Shown piece after piece: positions 20,312-32,142 of a DNA stretch of 64,000 bases. Origin of the DNA: Adiantum capillus-veneris (lineage: Eukaryota; Streptophyta; Polypodiopsida; Polypodiales; Pteridaceae); NCBI GenBank assembly GCA_014529385.2, contig CM043949.1:146673850-146737849 (forward strand). The letters run 5' to 3'. The stretch's first letter is position 1. Every line of letters starts with the position of its first letter. The notes beneath the pieces are model-generated. The model had not been told where the DNA came from, made no database searches, and was given only the letters and a program-made list of their open reading frames with translations. A program made the position numbers and the translations under genes.

Positions 20312-21820
20312 ATGCGCACTAGGTCACAGGGTCCGCCTCACCCTGTGGTTCCAATTGTAGGAAGACGTCGGAGGAGAGGCGGTTCGGATGAATTTGTCTT
20401 TTCTTCACCGCAAATTGCGGAATATGTATCTCCATCACCAAGCTCGGTGCGTGGTAGGCGGTTGCGACGAGCGAGGCGTACTCCACGCAGTCAGTCATGT
20501 CCTCCTGTCGTACGTTCACCCTCACCCACACAGGTCGCTCCACCACCGTCTCCGGTAAGCAGTCCGGGGGTGTCTCCGCCACTATCTCCACCTCCTAGTG
20601 CTCGTCAGCTTTTTCCAGGAGGAGGTACAGTTGGGCAAGGGGTGATGGCTCATCCTCAGATTAAGTATAGTCGGTTTTGAGGTCTTTCAAGCGAAGACCC
20701 TGATGCACATTTGCGCCAATTCAATAAAACTTATGGATTGAATCATCCTGGGGTGGTGATTCCTCTCCATCAACAGTCAGTGTTTGAATCTACACTTTCG
20801 AGAAAGCTGCGAAATGGTTATTTGAATACCTTGATGATCATTTTCAGACGTATGTTGACGGATCCACAGCGTTTCTACGAAGGTTTCGAACGGAGAAGAC
20901 AGTCCCTCAACATTTGAAAAAGCTTCGACCGCTGCGGCAGAAGTCATTGCCAGTGGAGGATTACGCTGCAAAATTTTGGATGCTTTTGCAGAGGGTACCT
21001 TAGGCACAAAGGCCGGCAGTCGAAGTACTGAATGATTATTTTTTGCGGGGGCTCAATAAGGATCTCAGAACGGCTATGGCAACAGTGGATAAGGTAACTA
21101 CTCCACTTGATAATATAATTGCTAGGGCTGTAGTAGCAGGAGAAGCTTTAGAGGATACAGAATCTCCAAAGAAATCAAAGAAAAATGACAGGAAGAAATC
21201 TCATCGGAAGTCACAAGATAGTGGCAGTGATAGTTCAGAGTCAGAATCCGCAGTATCAGATTCCTCAAACTCAGGCAACAGCGATTTGGGGAAAGAATCG
21301 GAAGAGACACCTCGGAAAAAATCCCAGCGTCACGGGAAAGGTGTTTCATCCGGGTCGTCGGAATCGGCTATGGTGGCTAAAAGTCTGAAGGAACTATGGT
21401 GTACCCAGTGTCGGAATCCGGGCCATGCTGCTCAGGAGTGCGCAAAGAATCAGAAGTGGTGTGCGATTTGCACGACCAATACCCATAATACAGTGGAATG
21501 TTATTTCAATGGCCGGGGTTGTCGGAGTCGAGGAGACTCTTCTACCTGGCAACAACCACAGATAGGGCAGGGACAAGAGCCTGCTGTGGCGATGGCTCAT
21601 GCTCATACAACAGAGACGCCTTTGCAAGGTAACGCAAGAGGACGGGGTCAAGGGGGAGGACGAGGTCGCGGAAGAGGTGACCGAGATCCTAATCGCCCCA
21701 AGACATGCCTTTTCTATTTGGGGGATGGATACTGGCGATCCGAGTGTACTGAAGCTATGGAATATGATCGGAAGAAGCAGAAATGCGCTGCAAGGAAACA
21801 GCCTAGTGTGGCTATGGTTG
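20312..21820 (+). pseudogene. G3 gag
   Basis: Starts MRTRSQGPPHPVVP with an Arg/Ser/Pro-rich N-terminus. A TGA at 20678 is followed in the same region by a capsid-like part (FRRMLTDPQRFYEGF near 20840) in another frame. From 21043 comes an acidic Ser/Lys stretch, then two knuckle-like motifs, CTQCRNPGHAAQEC (near 21401) and CAICTTNTHNTVEC (near 21460). An Arg-Gly box (RGRGQGGGRGRGRG near 21635) and a third knuckle-like CLFYLGDGYWRSEC with an altered Cys follow. RNA binding is the expected role. The frame runs straight into RT through a deletion at about 21820. Confidence 0.72.
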
Positions 21821-22833
21821 ATTCCATTTTGGATGATGTCGCAGGACATGATATGTATACTTTTCTGGATGGGTTTAGTGGATATAACCAAATCCAAATG
21901 GCATTGAGGGATCAGCCAAAAATAGCTTTTATTACCGCATGGTGTGTGTTTGCCTGCACAGTGATGTGGTTCGGATTGCGGAATGCGCCTTCAACTTTTC
22001 AAACGTATATGTTCCAAATTTTTGGTCCTTATTTGACAGATTTTATGAGAATTTTTCTGGATGACCTCAGTGTTTTTGGAGCACAATTGGAGCATTTGAG
22101 GCAATTACGGTTAGGCTTTATGAAGTGCAGAGAGGTAAAATTCAGTTTGAATCCTTTAAAGTGTGCATTTGTTGTTCGCAGTGGCAGGCTATTGGGGCAT
22201 ATAAGTTCTGAAGATGGTATTTCCGTGGATCCGGATAAAATTGCCGCAATTATGGAAGCGCTTCCACCGCGGAACCAGAAACAGTGTCAGATTTTCGTGG
22301 GTCAAGCATGTTGGCATGGGAGACATTTGCGGTTTGTCGCGCATTTGGCAATCCCGATTACTCAGGCAGCGCATGCTATAGATTTTGAATGGACACAGGA
22401 ATGTGACTTGGCTTTTCGGAGATTAAAACTTCAGCTATCCAAAGCTCCGATTATGCTTGCTCCGAATTGGGGTCAGGATTTTCATGTGTTTGTGGATGCT
22501 TCGGATCGAGCTATTGGCAGTGTGCTGATGCAGGAACAAAGTCAAGGATGATTCCGACCTGTCTATTATGCTAGTAGACGATTATCATCCGCAGAAAGAA
22601 ATTATTCAGTAACTGAAAGGAAATGTTTAGGGATGATTTATTCAGTGAAGAAATTCCGACACTATCTATTGGGCCGACGTTTTTTCTTCCATGTGGACCA
22701 TTCTGCTCTTTTATACCTGGTAAGGCAATAGAATTTGACGGGAAGATTGGCCAGATGGATGCTTTTGCTGCAAGAATTTGACTTTGAGGTCATACATCGG
22801 CCAAGGGCTCAGCATGCGGTGGCTGACTACCTA
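21821..22833 (+). pseudogene. G3 reverse transcriptase (C-terminal half) and RNase H
   Basis: In frame with gag after loss of protease and the RT N-terminus: LDGFSGYNQIQMAL, WFGLRNAPSTFQ, then the catalytic FLDDLSVFG (near 22058; the usual form is YLDD). RNase H begins FHVFVDASDRAIG near 22480, then a TGA at 22549 and a TAG near 22729. It ends with FEVIHRPRAQHAVADYLSR. RT copies element RNA into cDNA and RNase H removes the template. The lost half includes the first catalytic Asp, so it is inactive. Confidence 0.78.
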
Positions 22834-24266
22834 TCCAGGTTAGATTCTGGTGAGCTGCCGCCGACGGGGGTAGCTGATGAATTTCAGGATGCGTCTCTGT
22901 TTCTAACAGGAGTAGTTGCAGAGGATATAGCAGTTCCGCAACAGGCAAGGGTCATCCCTAGCATCCCATGGACATGGTATGAGGAGATGTTTCATTTTCT
23001 CGACAGCGGCGAAATGCCTTCCGTCTTGTCCAGCCATCAGAGGAAACGTATGGCTATCAGAAGAAGGAATTTTGAGATTATTATGGGGAAGCTCTATGAT
23101 CGTATCGTGGCGGATGTATTACTCAGATGTGTGCTACCACAAGAGCAGGAAGCTGTATTGGAGGAAGTCCATACCGGTATTGCGGGAGGTCATTTTGCAG
23201 CATTAATCACAGCTCGAAAGGTTCTCCAATCAGGATTATGGTGGCCCACATTGTTTCAGGATGCGAAAAATTATGTGCAACAGTGTGATGTGTGTCAGCA
23301 ATTGGGACAACCTACCAAAAGGTCCAGAATGCCTTTTCAGCCGGCTTTACCCTTGGAGCCTTTTCAAAAGTGGGGTTTGGATTTTGTTGGACCTTTTAAA
23401 CCAGTTGCAGCTCACACAGGTAATAAGTATATTTTGACGGCCATGGATTACGCTACCAAATGGGTGGAGGCATGGCCTTTGAGAGATAATACTGCAGTTT
23501 CTGTGGCTGGATGCTTATATAAGGATATCTTTTCTAGATATGGCTGCCCTATTGAGCTGGTGAGTGACAGGGGTAGTCATTTTTTGAATAAGGTGATGGA
23601 GAGAATGCTACGGTTTTATTTTGTATTGCACAGGAAATCTTCTCCTTATTATCCTCAGGTGAATGGGCAAGCAGAATTAACTATTAAGCAATTGATTCGG
23701 ATTTTAACAAAGTTTGTGAATATGCATCGAACAGATTGGGATGTGAAACTTCCTTCCGCATTATGGGCCTATCGGACAGCTTATAAAGTGGCAACAGGCA
23801 ATCACCCCGGTGGAGCATGTGATTCCGAGCCTGCAGATGCTGATTGCGGATCGGCTTCTTCCGGAGGATTCTGTGATTTATCGTTTGGATGTTTTGCAGG
23901 AACTGGACGAAGAGCGGTTAAATAGCTTTGCGGTGCTGCAGGATCTGCTGTCTAGCCAGAAAAAAATGGTTGGATCGCCCGAAACCACGGCAATTTGTGC
24001 GGGGACAGCTGATCCTTGTCTTTAAATCCCGTCTCGGGAAGATGTCGAGGAAGCTTTATATACGGTGGTCAAGACCATTTTGGATTTTTCAAGCATGCGG
24101 GCCCATCTCTTTTTATTTGGTGGATTTGCGGGGGGAGGTTATTTCTGTGCCGGTCAATGGTTTCAGACTGCGCCATTATGTTTCACCTACCTCTATTCAG
24201 TGCCCCTTTGCTGTGGTACAAGAGCCAGAAGCCGCCCTAATCATGATTGGGGATTCTTTTGCATGA
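22834..24266 (+). pseudogene. G3 integrase
   Basis: HHCC zinc domain (EVHTGIAGGHF ... CDVCQQLG, 23160-23310), then the core: KWGLDFVGPF (first Asp near 23380), LVSDRGSHF (second Asp near 23566), NGQAELTIKQ (Glu near 23675). After a frameshift near 23805 the C-terminus continues (VEHVIPSLQMLIADRLLPE, then GQLILVFKSRLGKMSRKLYIRW near 24010-24070 in another frame). No chromodomain recognised. The triad is intact but the frame is not. Confidence 0.8.
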
Positions 24267-24440
24267 AATCTTGGAAAGCGGGAAAGGAGCTATGATGGTT
24301 GCGACACCGTGGATCGTCCTATTTTGGGAACTCATTGTGAGAGGGTTACTACATGCAGACGATTCTTATTGTGCTTCTCCTGTTTTGTGTATCGTGCACC
24401 CTTAGTTCTATATTCTCTGCTCCTTCATCTCATCGTCGCC

Positions 24441-26469
24441 ATGACGGCTTGTTATCTGCAATGTATCCCCTTCACTCCCGTACAGCAACTCGCTCTTCGA
24501 TGAGTGGACGCCTGGTTGCAAGACTTGCGGCTACGTGTGTTCGCCAACTTGGACTGGCAAGGGATACCTATTCACCCGCAGGCAGCAGGTTTGATTGAGC
24601 AACTGGCTGCTGGAGATATTGTGGTGCTGAATAATCAACAGATTCAGCTGACAGCCGAAAGGATCTCCAGGTGTTGTTGTTTGCCCAACGATGGCGTGGT
24701 GCGCGCGTCTCATGTGATCCCTGCTGCAAATGTCAAGCAGGAGTTTGGCTTGAAAGTAAAAGGTGAATATAAACTTTCAAGGTTGTCAGATGTAGCAACC
24801 AGGGATGCGTATTGATGGTTTCTCGAGGCGATTTGGCTACAGGCCAAAACCTATACCATCTCGACCAGAGCCAGAAATGTTTTGCATTTGGCCAACTTTG
24901 GGCTAGTGGCTTGGGCAGTTGTTGTCAGAGAAAGACTTCTGGTAGAATTCCAAAGAGTGATGGCATAGTTGGGGCGAAATACCCCAACCAATACAAAAGT
25001 TGTCCAACTGCTTACACTGATCTTTCCACTAAGGGAAGTTTTTCCTCTTGCCCTGCGTCCTCTATGCCACTTTCAAGATGATAGATTGGTGGTCCAAGGG
25101 ACTGTTGCTCCTCTGTGACAACGGCAAATTTTGGCAGTTCCTGCTGGGGGGAAACACAGCAGTAGAATGTTGGCACTGGGGATTTTTCGGGTCCTTCGAC
25201 GGCAGTGGTATCCTCTGGAGTCCCAGAGATGGCCACTGCAGGTGCAGGATCAGCAACCCGCAAGCGCGGGAGGGAGGAGCAGTAATTTTCTACACCACCT
25301 ACAGCGACTGCAGCTCCTATACCAGAGGATTCTGCGGTGGCACGCTGGCGCCGCTGAATGCAGGAGAGCGTGGCAAGTGCTACTCCGCTGAGGAAGGGCT
25401 CTCCGGCTGCGGACGTTCCCTCGCAATCAGAAACTTCTGGAACCACCAATGCGGCTGCCTCGACGGGAGGTACTCTTCACATAGCGCTACCCTGGGAGGC
25501 TACGGCAGCAACCCCTGCTGACCACATACAGGCGTGCGGCACTTTCTTGAGCAAACTTGCAGAGTCTATTCGTGCGGCCTGGCCAGCCCCCGCCATAGAG
25601 GGAAGAGTAAATGAGCTGGAAGCGCAGGTAGCGGCCTCGCAGACTCGCATTGCCGAGTTGTCCAATCACAAAGAAGAGCTGACTGCAACAACCCGCAAGC
25701 AGGATGCAAAAATACAAATGTTACGAGGAGCTAATGCCGCAGTTGTGGCTTCTATTCAACAGAAACCACTTCAGTTGAGAACGCAGCATAGCCTTGCCTC
25801 ATACTTAGCCTCGCACCCTGGTGATGTAATGATCAATATGAATGATTTGGATGCATTGGCAGTGGAGATGCAACTGGATCTCCGTGTTTTTTTGGACAAT
25901 CAACTACAAAGCTGGAGCACACGCTTATCGGCTGAGGTGAGAGCACAGCCACCCACTCAGCAGGTTGTGGTGCAGCAACCTAAGTCATCCAACACTGACA
26001 GAGGTAAGAGTGTTGTTCCCGAGGGTTTTGATGTTGCTGATTTGGCGCAAGCTACAGAGGATTGTGTTGAAGCCCAGGCTCATGTATCTCGTTTACAGAA
26101 AATGATTCGTCGATTTCGTAAGGAGCGACGCAGGGTCTGTTTTGGGTGGAGACCTTGGCTCATTCTTTCTCTCTTAGTCTACCACCTTGCCCTCCATTTT
26201 GGTCTGCTCTTAATAGATACCTTTCTCGCTATTATCCTTTACATACACCTCTTGCTCCTTTGCCACAGGCGTCGCAATCTATTTCTTTGCCAACGCAGTT
26301 TATTCCTCGGGCTCCTTGGCCGGAACATATTGAGATAGACCCACATCTGTTGGATGAGGTCTATCGGGCACATACTGCAGATTTTAGAGGCTTTGGCTAC
26401 ATTGATATTTCCTCTTCACCAGAACAGGCCGAAGAGCACCAACCGGAACCTTCCAACCAGAGGGGCTGA
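24441..26469 (+). pseudogene. G3 post-integrase ORF (ORF3), coiled-coil protein of unknown function
   Basis: Broken ORF of about 670 codons between integrase and the 3' LTR. One frame holds from 24441 (MTACYLQCIPFTPVQQLALR) to 25391 with stops near 24501, 24813, 24966 and 25113; its sequence looks globular (IQLTAERISRCCCLPNDGVV, LSRLSDVATRDAY). It then shifts to 25358-26140, where NELEAQVAASQTRIAELSNH begins a heptad-like coiled coil (about 25610-25760) followed by a Gln-rich stretch. A final shift gives the tail EIDPHLLDEVYRAHTADF near 26330. I recognise no domain. Sense-strand 3' ORFs after integrase are known in several plant gypsy lineages, some called env-like, but I see no convincing signal peptide or membrane anchor. 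Confidence 0.55.
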
Positions 26470-26503
26470 GTGTGGGTTCGCGCAATCCACCGTGCGTGCC
26501 AGG

Positions 26504-26896
26504 TGTTACGACATTAGCCGCACCTGCAGTCTTGCGGAGGTCTGGACACTACGGATCAGGAGACATGCAGTATGCGGCGGTCGTGGCGGCAATTCTTCAC
26601 AGGATATCATGGGACAGGAGTGTGTGCACCGTTCCCGATCTACGTTGGAGCAGCGGTTGTATATGGAGGGGCATACATGTCTTTTGATGTAACTCAACCA
26701 ATCTCTATGATATTCATGGCATCTACTATTGTAACTTTGTGTCTGGATCACACATGAATGAAGCAAGCGGTGTTCTGTGCCTGTGTACTGTGTACTGTCT
26801 TCTATCGTCATTCTATGTGTTGATGTTCATATAATGTAGTCGCGGGTAATCATTCCCGTAATGCCTATTGCTCATGTGCAGGCAATAGCCATTGCA
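26504..26896 (+). repeat. G3 3' LTR
   Basis: 393 bp, TGTTACGACATTAGCC to AGCCATTGCA, followed by the AAGAT duplication. A strong polypurine tract directly before it is not obvious; AGAGGGGCTGAGTGTGGG lies some 30 bp upstream. Confidence 0.9.
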
Positions 26897-26901
26897 AAGA
26901 T

Positions 26902-29900
26902 TATGCATGAGGAAGATGATATGGACACTTTCCTTGCTGGTGCCAAGGATATCAATGAGCAACTTATTTCTGTAGGTGAAGTCATTTCAGAAAGTTCCCT
27001 TGTGCAAACTGTTCCTACCAGACTTTTGCTAGTACTTGGAGACTGATGACCCAAGGAAATCCTGAAGTTGTCAAGTTTGATGCATTATGCACATTGTTGT
27101 TGCAAGAGTCACTTTCCAGAAAAAACAAGACTAGGCAACGTGCAGTTGAACAGGCTTTTATTGCTTCTCAAAGAAAAGGTGGTAACAACAAGGCATGCAA
27201 TTCTTATGGTTCTGCTTCGACTGGAAAAACTTCTGTTCCTAATGCTTCTGCTAGCAACAATTTGTCTGGAAATTATGGTGATAAGGGCAAAAAGAAGATG
27301 TGCTGCCATTATTGTAAAGCTAATGATCACTTTATCAAGCAGTGTCCTAAGTTGAAGGCCAAAGAGGCTAAGAAGAAAGAGGGTGGTTCCAATGCAAATG
27401 TTGGTTCCACTAGAAATGCAGCCATTGTTGAGTCTTCTATAAAAGGACTGTAATGCTAATGTTGATGCAGAATGGGCTTTTAGCACAGAGTGCACTTACA
27501 ATCTTGCTATCCATGATGCACGCTGCAGATTCACATGTGTGGTATTTTGATAGTGGTGCTACAAAGCACATTACCTCACATCGTGAATTGTTCACCTCTC
27601 TCGAGTCTGATGTCCCTCATGGGAATTCAGTCACTTGTCCCAACAATGCCTCTTATCCGGTTCAGGGAGCTGGAAAGATTGTGCTTATTGCTGTAAATGG
27701 CAGTTCTTTCATACTCATTGATGCACTTTATGTACCTGGGATCAAGAAAAATCTTTTGTCTGTATATGCACTTGATAGATTTGGACTTGTAGTCAAATTT
27801 GTGGATGACAGATGTACAGTTCATGATCTCATTTTTGGTGATGAAATTGTTGCTTATGGGCTTTGGGGTCGTGGGCTGTATAAGCTCACTTTGTATGACA
27901 AATTTGGACAAATTTTGCAAATGAAGTTTGCAGATTCAAGGGCTATTTCAGATGCAAAACATTGGTATGCACGTTTTGGTCATCTGAATTTTGCCAGTTT
28001 GCTGCGTTTGCAGAAATCTGATATGGTTGCTTCTTTGCCGCCTCTTGAAGCACCTGTCAAACATGTTTGTGAAGGCTGTATTTTGGGTAAGATGCAGCAT
28101 TCTAAGTTTCCAAAGGATGGTTCAGTTCGGGCCACATGCAGGTTGCAGCTTGTGCATAGTGATGTTTGTGGGCCCATGCAAACTCCGTCCTTGGGCAATT
28201 ACCTTTACTTCGTGACTTTCATTGATGATTACTCCAAGCATGCGTGGATATTTCCGCTTAAAGCGAAGTCCAAAGTTTTTATGTGCTTCAAACAATTTCT
28301 GACTATGGTTGAAAATGTCTCGAAATGTACTATGGGCACCGCACCCTTTGTTCCGATCAAGGGGGGGAGTATATGTCTCATAAATTCAATGCATTTCTGG
28401 CTAGTCATGGGATAAAACACCAATGTACAGTGCCTTATATACCTCAGCAATATGGTGTTGTTAACAGGAATAACGGGTCACTTATGGAAATGGCACGATG
28501 TATGGTCAAAAGTCAAGATTCGCCGCAATCTTTTGGCTTGAGACCATCCTGTGTGCCACTTATATACTAAACAGGTGTCCTACGAAATCTTTGCAGTCTA
28601 TTACTCCATATGAAGCATGGCATGATCGAAAGCCTTCTATTGAGCACATGCATGTTCTTGGCCGTTTGGAATATGCTTTAATGCCACAAACACAACATAG
28701 AAAATTGGATGATAAGGTTGTCAAATGTATTTTTGTTGGTTATAGTGCTAAAAGCAAAGGTTACAGGTTGTATCATCCGCAAACAAAACGTATTCTGGTT
28801 TTACGGGATGTGGTGTTTGTGGAAGATTCTCTTTAGCCTTTGCTGTCATGTACTAGAGACAGTAATGTAAGCTCACGTGACATTTATGACACTTTGTTGC
28901 CTCTTTTCAGTGGTGGAAGTACTTCCAATGAGGCAAATGTACAGCCTATGGGGGTTTTTGAAAATGCTATATATCAACCTCTTACCGATGCAGATGTACA
29001 TGATGTACTTGATGAGGAAAGGGCTAAAAATGAGCAAGCTAGAGCTATGCCAAAATGGCTGGTGTACACTTTGCGTGACACTAAATTGGATGCACCTTTC
29101 TCTAGTCGTACTCGTTCAGGCTCTCGCCATGCATCTTATGCATCAAATTGTTATGCTTTGGCTGTGTCTAGCTTACATGATGTTGAGGAGCCTCTGTCTT
29201 TTCATGAAGCACAGAATTCAAAAAATTGGATGGCTACCATGCAATCAGAATATGATGCACTTATAGAAAATGACACATGGACTTTATGTGATTTCCCACC
29301 TAGCAAAAAGGCCATTGGTACGAAGTGGGTTTACAAGTTGAAACGCAAGCCGGATGATGAGATCAATCACCATAAGGCTCAACTTGTTGCAAAGGGTTAT
29401 GCACAGCAAAAAGGCATAGATTATGAAGAGACTTTTGCTCCCACTTGTCGTATGACTACTGTGCATTTTCTATGTGCATTGGCAGCTCATTTTGGTTGGG
29501 ATGTACATCAATCATACATTCTTACTGCTTTCTTGAATGGTGACATATTTGAGGAAGTTTATGTAACGCAGCCTCGCGGTTTTGTCAAGAAAGCACAAGA
29601 GGACAAAGTGTGCGAATGTAACAAGGCTTTGTATGGGTTGAAGCAATCTCCTCGTGCTTGGTATGAGAAAGCTGACACTCATTTGGTCAAACAAGGCTTT
29701 CGTAATAGTCCAACAGAAAGCACATTGTATGTAAAGCGTGAGGATGATGTACTTCTCATTGTGGTTCTTTATGTCGATGATTTGCTGATCACTATACCAA
29801 ATGAGAGACATATTACTGAATTTAAGGCTGATTTGAATGCTACTTTCAAGATGAAAGATTCGAGGCTGTTGCATCATTACTTGGGTATACAGTTGAAGCA

Positions 29901-30704
29901 GTGGGATGGTGGTATTGCCTTGTGTCAGAAAAGTTACATAGAGATATTGCTATGTAAGTTTGGACATGAGGATTGCAAACCTATTGCCACTCCCATGGAA
30001 ACATGTTTAAAGTTGAATCTACATGATGCTGGCGATCCTGCTGATGTCACTCTTTATCAAACTGTTGTTGGCTACCTCATTTATGTATGCAACACGAGGT
30101 CGGATATTCAGTTTGTAGTCTCACAGGTCAGCAGATTTATGCATAGCCCAGGGTCTAAGGGGCACTGTACCTTACTGGCACTGTACATCTTGGCTTGTTT
30201 TATCCCAAGGGGGGATCATTGCTGCCAGACTTACATGCTTTTCCAGACTCAAATTGGACTGGTTGTTTTTACACGCAAGCGTCCACAAGTGGTTTTTGTT
30301 TCATGCTTGGTGGTTCATGTATATCATGGTTGAGTAAGAAGCAACCTATTGTGGCCACTTCGAGTTGTGAGGCTGAGTACAGGGCAGTGTTCACAGCTAC
30401 GGTTGAGTGTGTATGGCTTAGACGCCTTATGGATGATTTGGGTGTTGGACAGGACACTGCCAACACTATCTACACTGACAGTCAGAGCGCATTCGCAGTT
30501 GCGAGGAACCCAGTTTTTCATGCTCACACAAAGCACATTGAGGTACATTACCACTATGTCAGGGAGAGGCTCTCAGCACGAGAGATCAGCTTGGCTTATG
30601 TGCCAACATAGGACAACCTTGCAGATCTTTTCACAAAGGCATTGTCTCATGATAAGCTTGAAGCTTTCCGCAAAGCTTTGGGCTTACTCCCCTTTGTGGA
30701 CTAA
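26902..30704 (+). pseudogene. C2 gag-pol, right part
   Basis: Resumes C1-like gag at MHEEDDMDTFLAG. Zinc knuckle CHYCKANDHFIKQC near 27305-27345; protease WYFDSGATKHIT near 27542; integrase zinc region and core (VHSDVCGPMQTPS near 28155). The second integrase Asp region is frameshifted near 28345-28370. RT from 29320 with YVDDLL near 29770; RNase H with TSSCEAEYRAV and TDSQSAFAV; ends LGLLPFVD at 30704. Frames change near 27020, 27450, 28345, 28560 and 30160-30200, and stops lie at 28836 and 30609. Loss of about 30 codons near 30160 removes part of the RT-RNase H connection. Otherwise it is collinear with C1. Confidence 0.9.
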
Positions 30705-30779
30705 TCATGTCCTCACAGCATGGCACTTCCCTTTACTCATGTGCCAGCTCTCGTTCACCGCATCGCTCAGGGGGGGATT

Positions 30780-31003
30780 TGTTACCATATACATGTGGTA
30801 GTGATGTGTGTGAACACACTAGGACCGCCGGGGCATTGTTTCCCTCTTTAGGAGGTTTTTTCCCCCGAGTATTGTATATACGCCCATCACTCTAACGCTA
30901 TCTATCTTTCCATTGCACACTAAGTAACACACTCTCTATTGTGTGCCTTGAGCCTTCATCTTCTCCAAGATGTGTGTGTTTCTCTGCAACCCTAATTCCA
31001 ACA
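30780..31003 (+). repeat. C2 3' LTR
   Basis: 224 bp, preceded by the polypurine tract CAGGGGGGGATT. It retains TGTTACC and ends CCAACA, followed by the AAATC duplication. Confidence 0.93.
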
Positions 31004-31008
31004 AAATC

Positions 31009-32142
31009 AATCAAGCAAACCCCTCGAAAAGCAGAAAACGGCTCGAAGGCTACAAAGCGTCAAATTCAACATACGGGGTCAAACTGATTCCAAATGAGCC
31101 AGAATTGGATGAGTTGCTTCACGACTATGTTGCGGACAAGTCCAAAGCCTCGAAGTTGACTGACCAACCCAACAGGCAACGTAGTCACAAAAAACGGTGA
31201 TTTCAGAGTTGACAAAGCACAAAGTGATGCCGGCATGACCAAACTTGACCAAATTCAATTTAGGACTTGTTTTAGGTGTATAGAATGTGTCTAGGTCAAA
31301 AGTTGTAAGCTTTGCAAAAAATTTGCCACTGTTGTAAATAATCGCGATTATTTACTTTTGCATCATTTTTGCTTGGAAATTGTATCATCACCTCACCTAT
31401 CATGTGTACATACCTCTTACATGCCAAAAATCAAATATGAGCCAAAATGAGCACCTATAACTTGGAAAATTGCCAGAAAATGCAAAGAAGTCTTTGCAAG
31501 CCAAATTTTGGGTTATGGACAACATTTCTTGATCCAAATCACCTCATATCTCATACACAAGATCTATATAATGCCTAGAACCAGTTTGTACCAAAAAATG
31601 TTGATTTGGATAGAAAAGTTAATAATCGTGATTATTTACTTTCTAGCCAAATAGGGGGAGTTTTGATATTTTGCCATCATACATCCAAAGTACATGAAGT
31701 GTTAAACCCAGTAGCCAAGTTTGAACCAATTTGGAGCTCAAAATCTCAAATTTCCTTTATATTTACTATTTCAGAGACCTAAAGCAAAAATTTGGTACCA
31801 TTTCCACTCTATGCATCCAAATGAGCCCATATTTCACTCAGAGTATGTATTTGGTATATACTTCAAGCCTATGAAGCCAAGTTGCAAAAATTTGAAATAA
31901 ATACTCAGTTGTAAATAATCGTCATTATTTACTTTGGTTGCAAAAATTTGTTTTGACTTTACAGTTTTGTTCCTTTGCATGTTTTTATGCATCTATGCTT
32001 GTTCAAAAATTGATTTGAAGCAAATTGGACCAAAGTTGTCAGCATTTCAAACTAAAGGAAATTTCATAGAAAATTCTGATAAATCTACTAACTTTGATAA
32101 TCTATTCTCTAAACAGGAGCCATGCAAGCAGTAGAGAGGCCA
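31009..32142 (+). other. continuation of the G0 LTR, with three palindromes; end unresolved
   Basis: AT-rich non-coding sequence that continues the site into which C2 inserted. It holds three copies of a palindrome with core TAATCG/CGATTA (31334-31355, 31618-31639, 31911-31932). No clear LTR end, primer-binding site or target duplication is visible before the ORF-like sequence at 32143, so I cannot say where G0 ends. Confidence 0.45.
31334..31932. repeat. three 22-bp palindromes at ~290-bp spacing
   Basis: Each copy is a half-site GTAAATAATCG followed by its own complement, perfect at 31334-31355. The copies at 31618-31639 and 31911-31932 have two and one substitutions from that. Spacing is 284 and 293 bp. 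Flanks are not obviously repeated, so the motif itself appears retained. Confidence 0.8.

Larger units (their letters stand above)
19878..26896 (+). mobile_element. G3: Ty3/gypsy element nested in C2 gag
   Basis: 7019 bp flanked by AAGAT (19873-19877, 26897-26901). LTRs of equal length, 393 bp (19878-20270 and 26504-26896), begin TGTTACG and differ at about 26 positions (near 6.6%). Order: gag, RT-RNase H, integrase, then an extra ORF of about 2 kb before the 3' LTR. Protease and the N-terminal half of RT are missing, and there are many stops. No second RNase H is seen, so it is a different gypsy lineage from G1 and G2. Nesting proves it entered after C2. Confidence 0.92.
18874..31003 (+). 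mobile_element. C2: older, broken copy of the C1 copia family, split by G3
   Basis: Plus-strand copia flanked by the 5-bp duplication AAATC (18869-18873, 31004-31008). LTRs 18874-19100 and 30780-31003 differ at about nine positions plus a 3-bp gap, roughly 4%. Its first dinucleotide has decayed from TG to TA. Gag is cut by G3 at 19878 and resumes at 26902. Many stops and frameshifts in gag and pol. Without G3 it is about 5.1 kb, matching C1. Confidence 0.93.

Noticed and set aside
26140-26338. Hydrophobic C-terminus of the 326-codon G3 frame as a membrane anchor (env-like)
   Set aside because: Another frame from 26146 gives a more protein-like tail, and the hydrophobic residues follow an apparent frameshift, so the anchor is likely an artefact.
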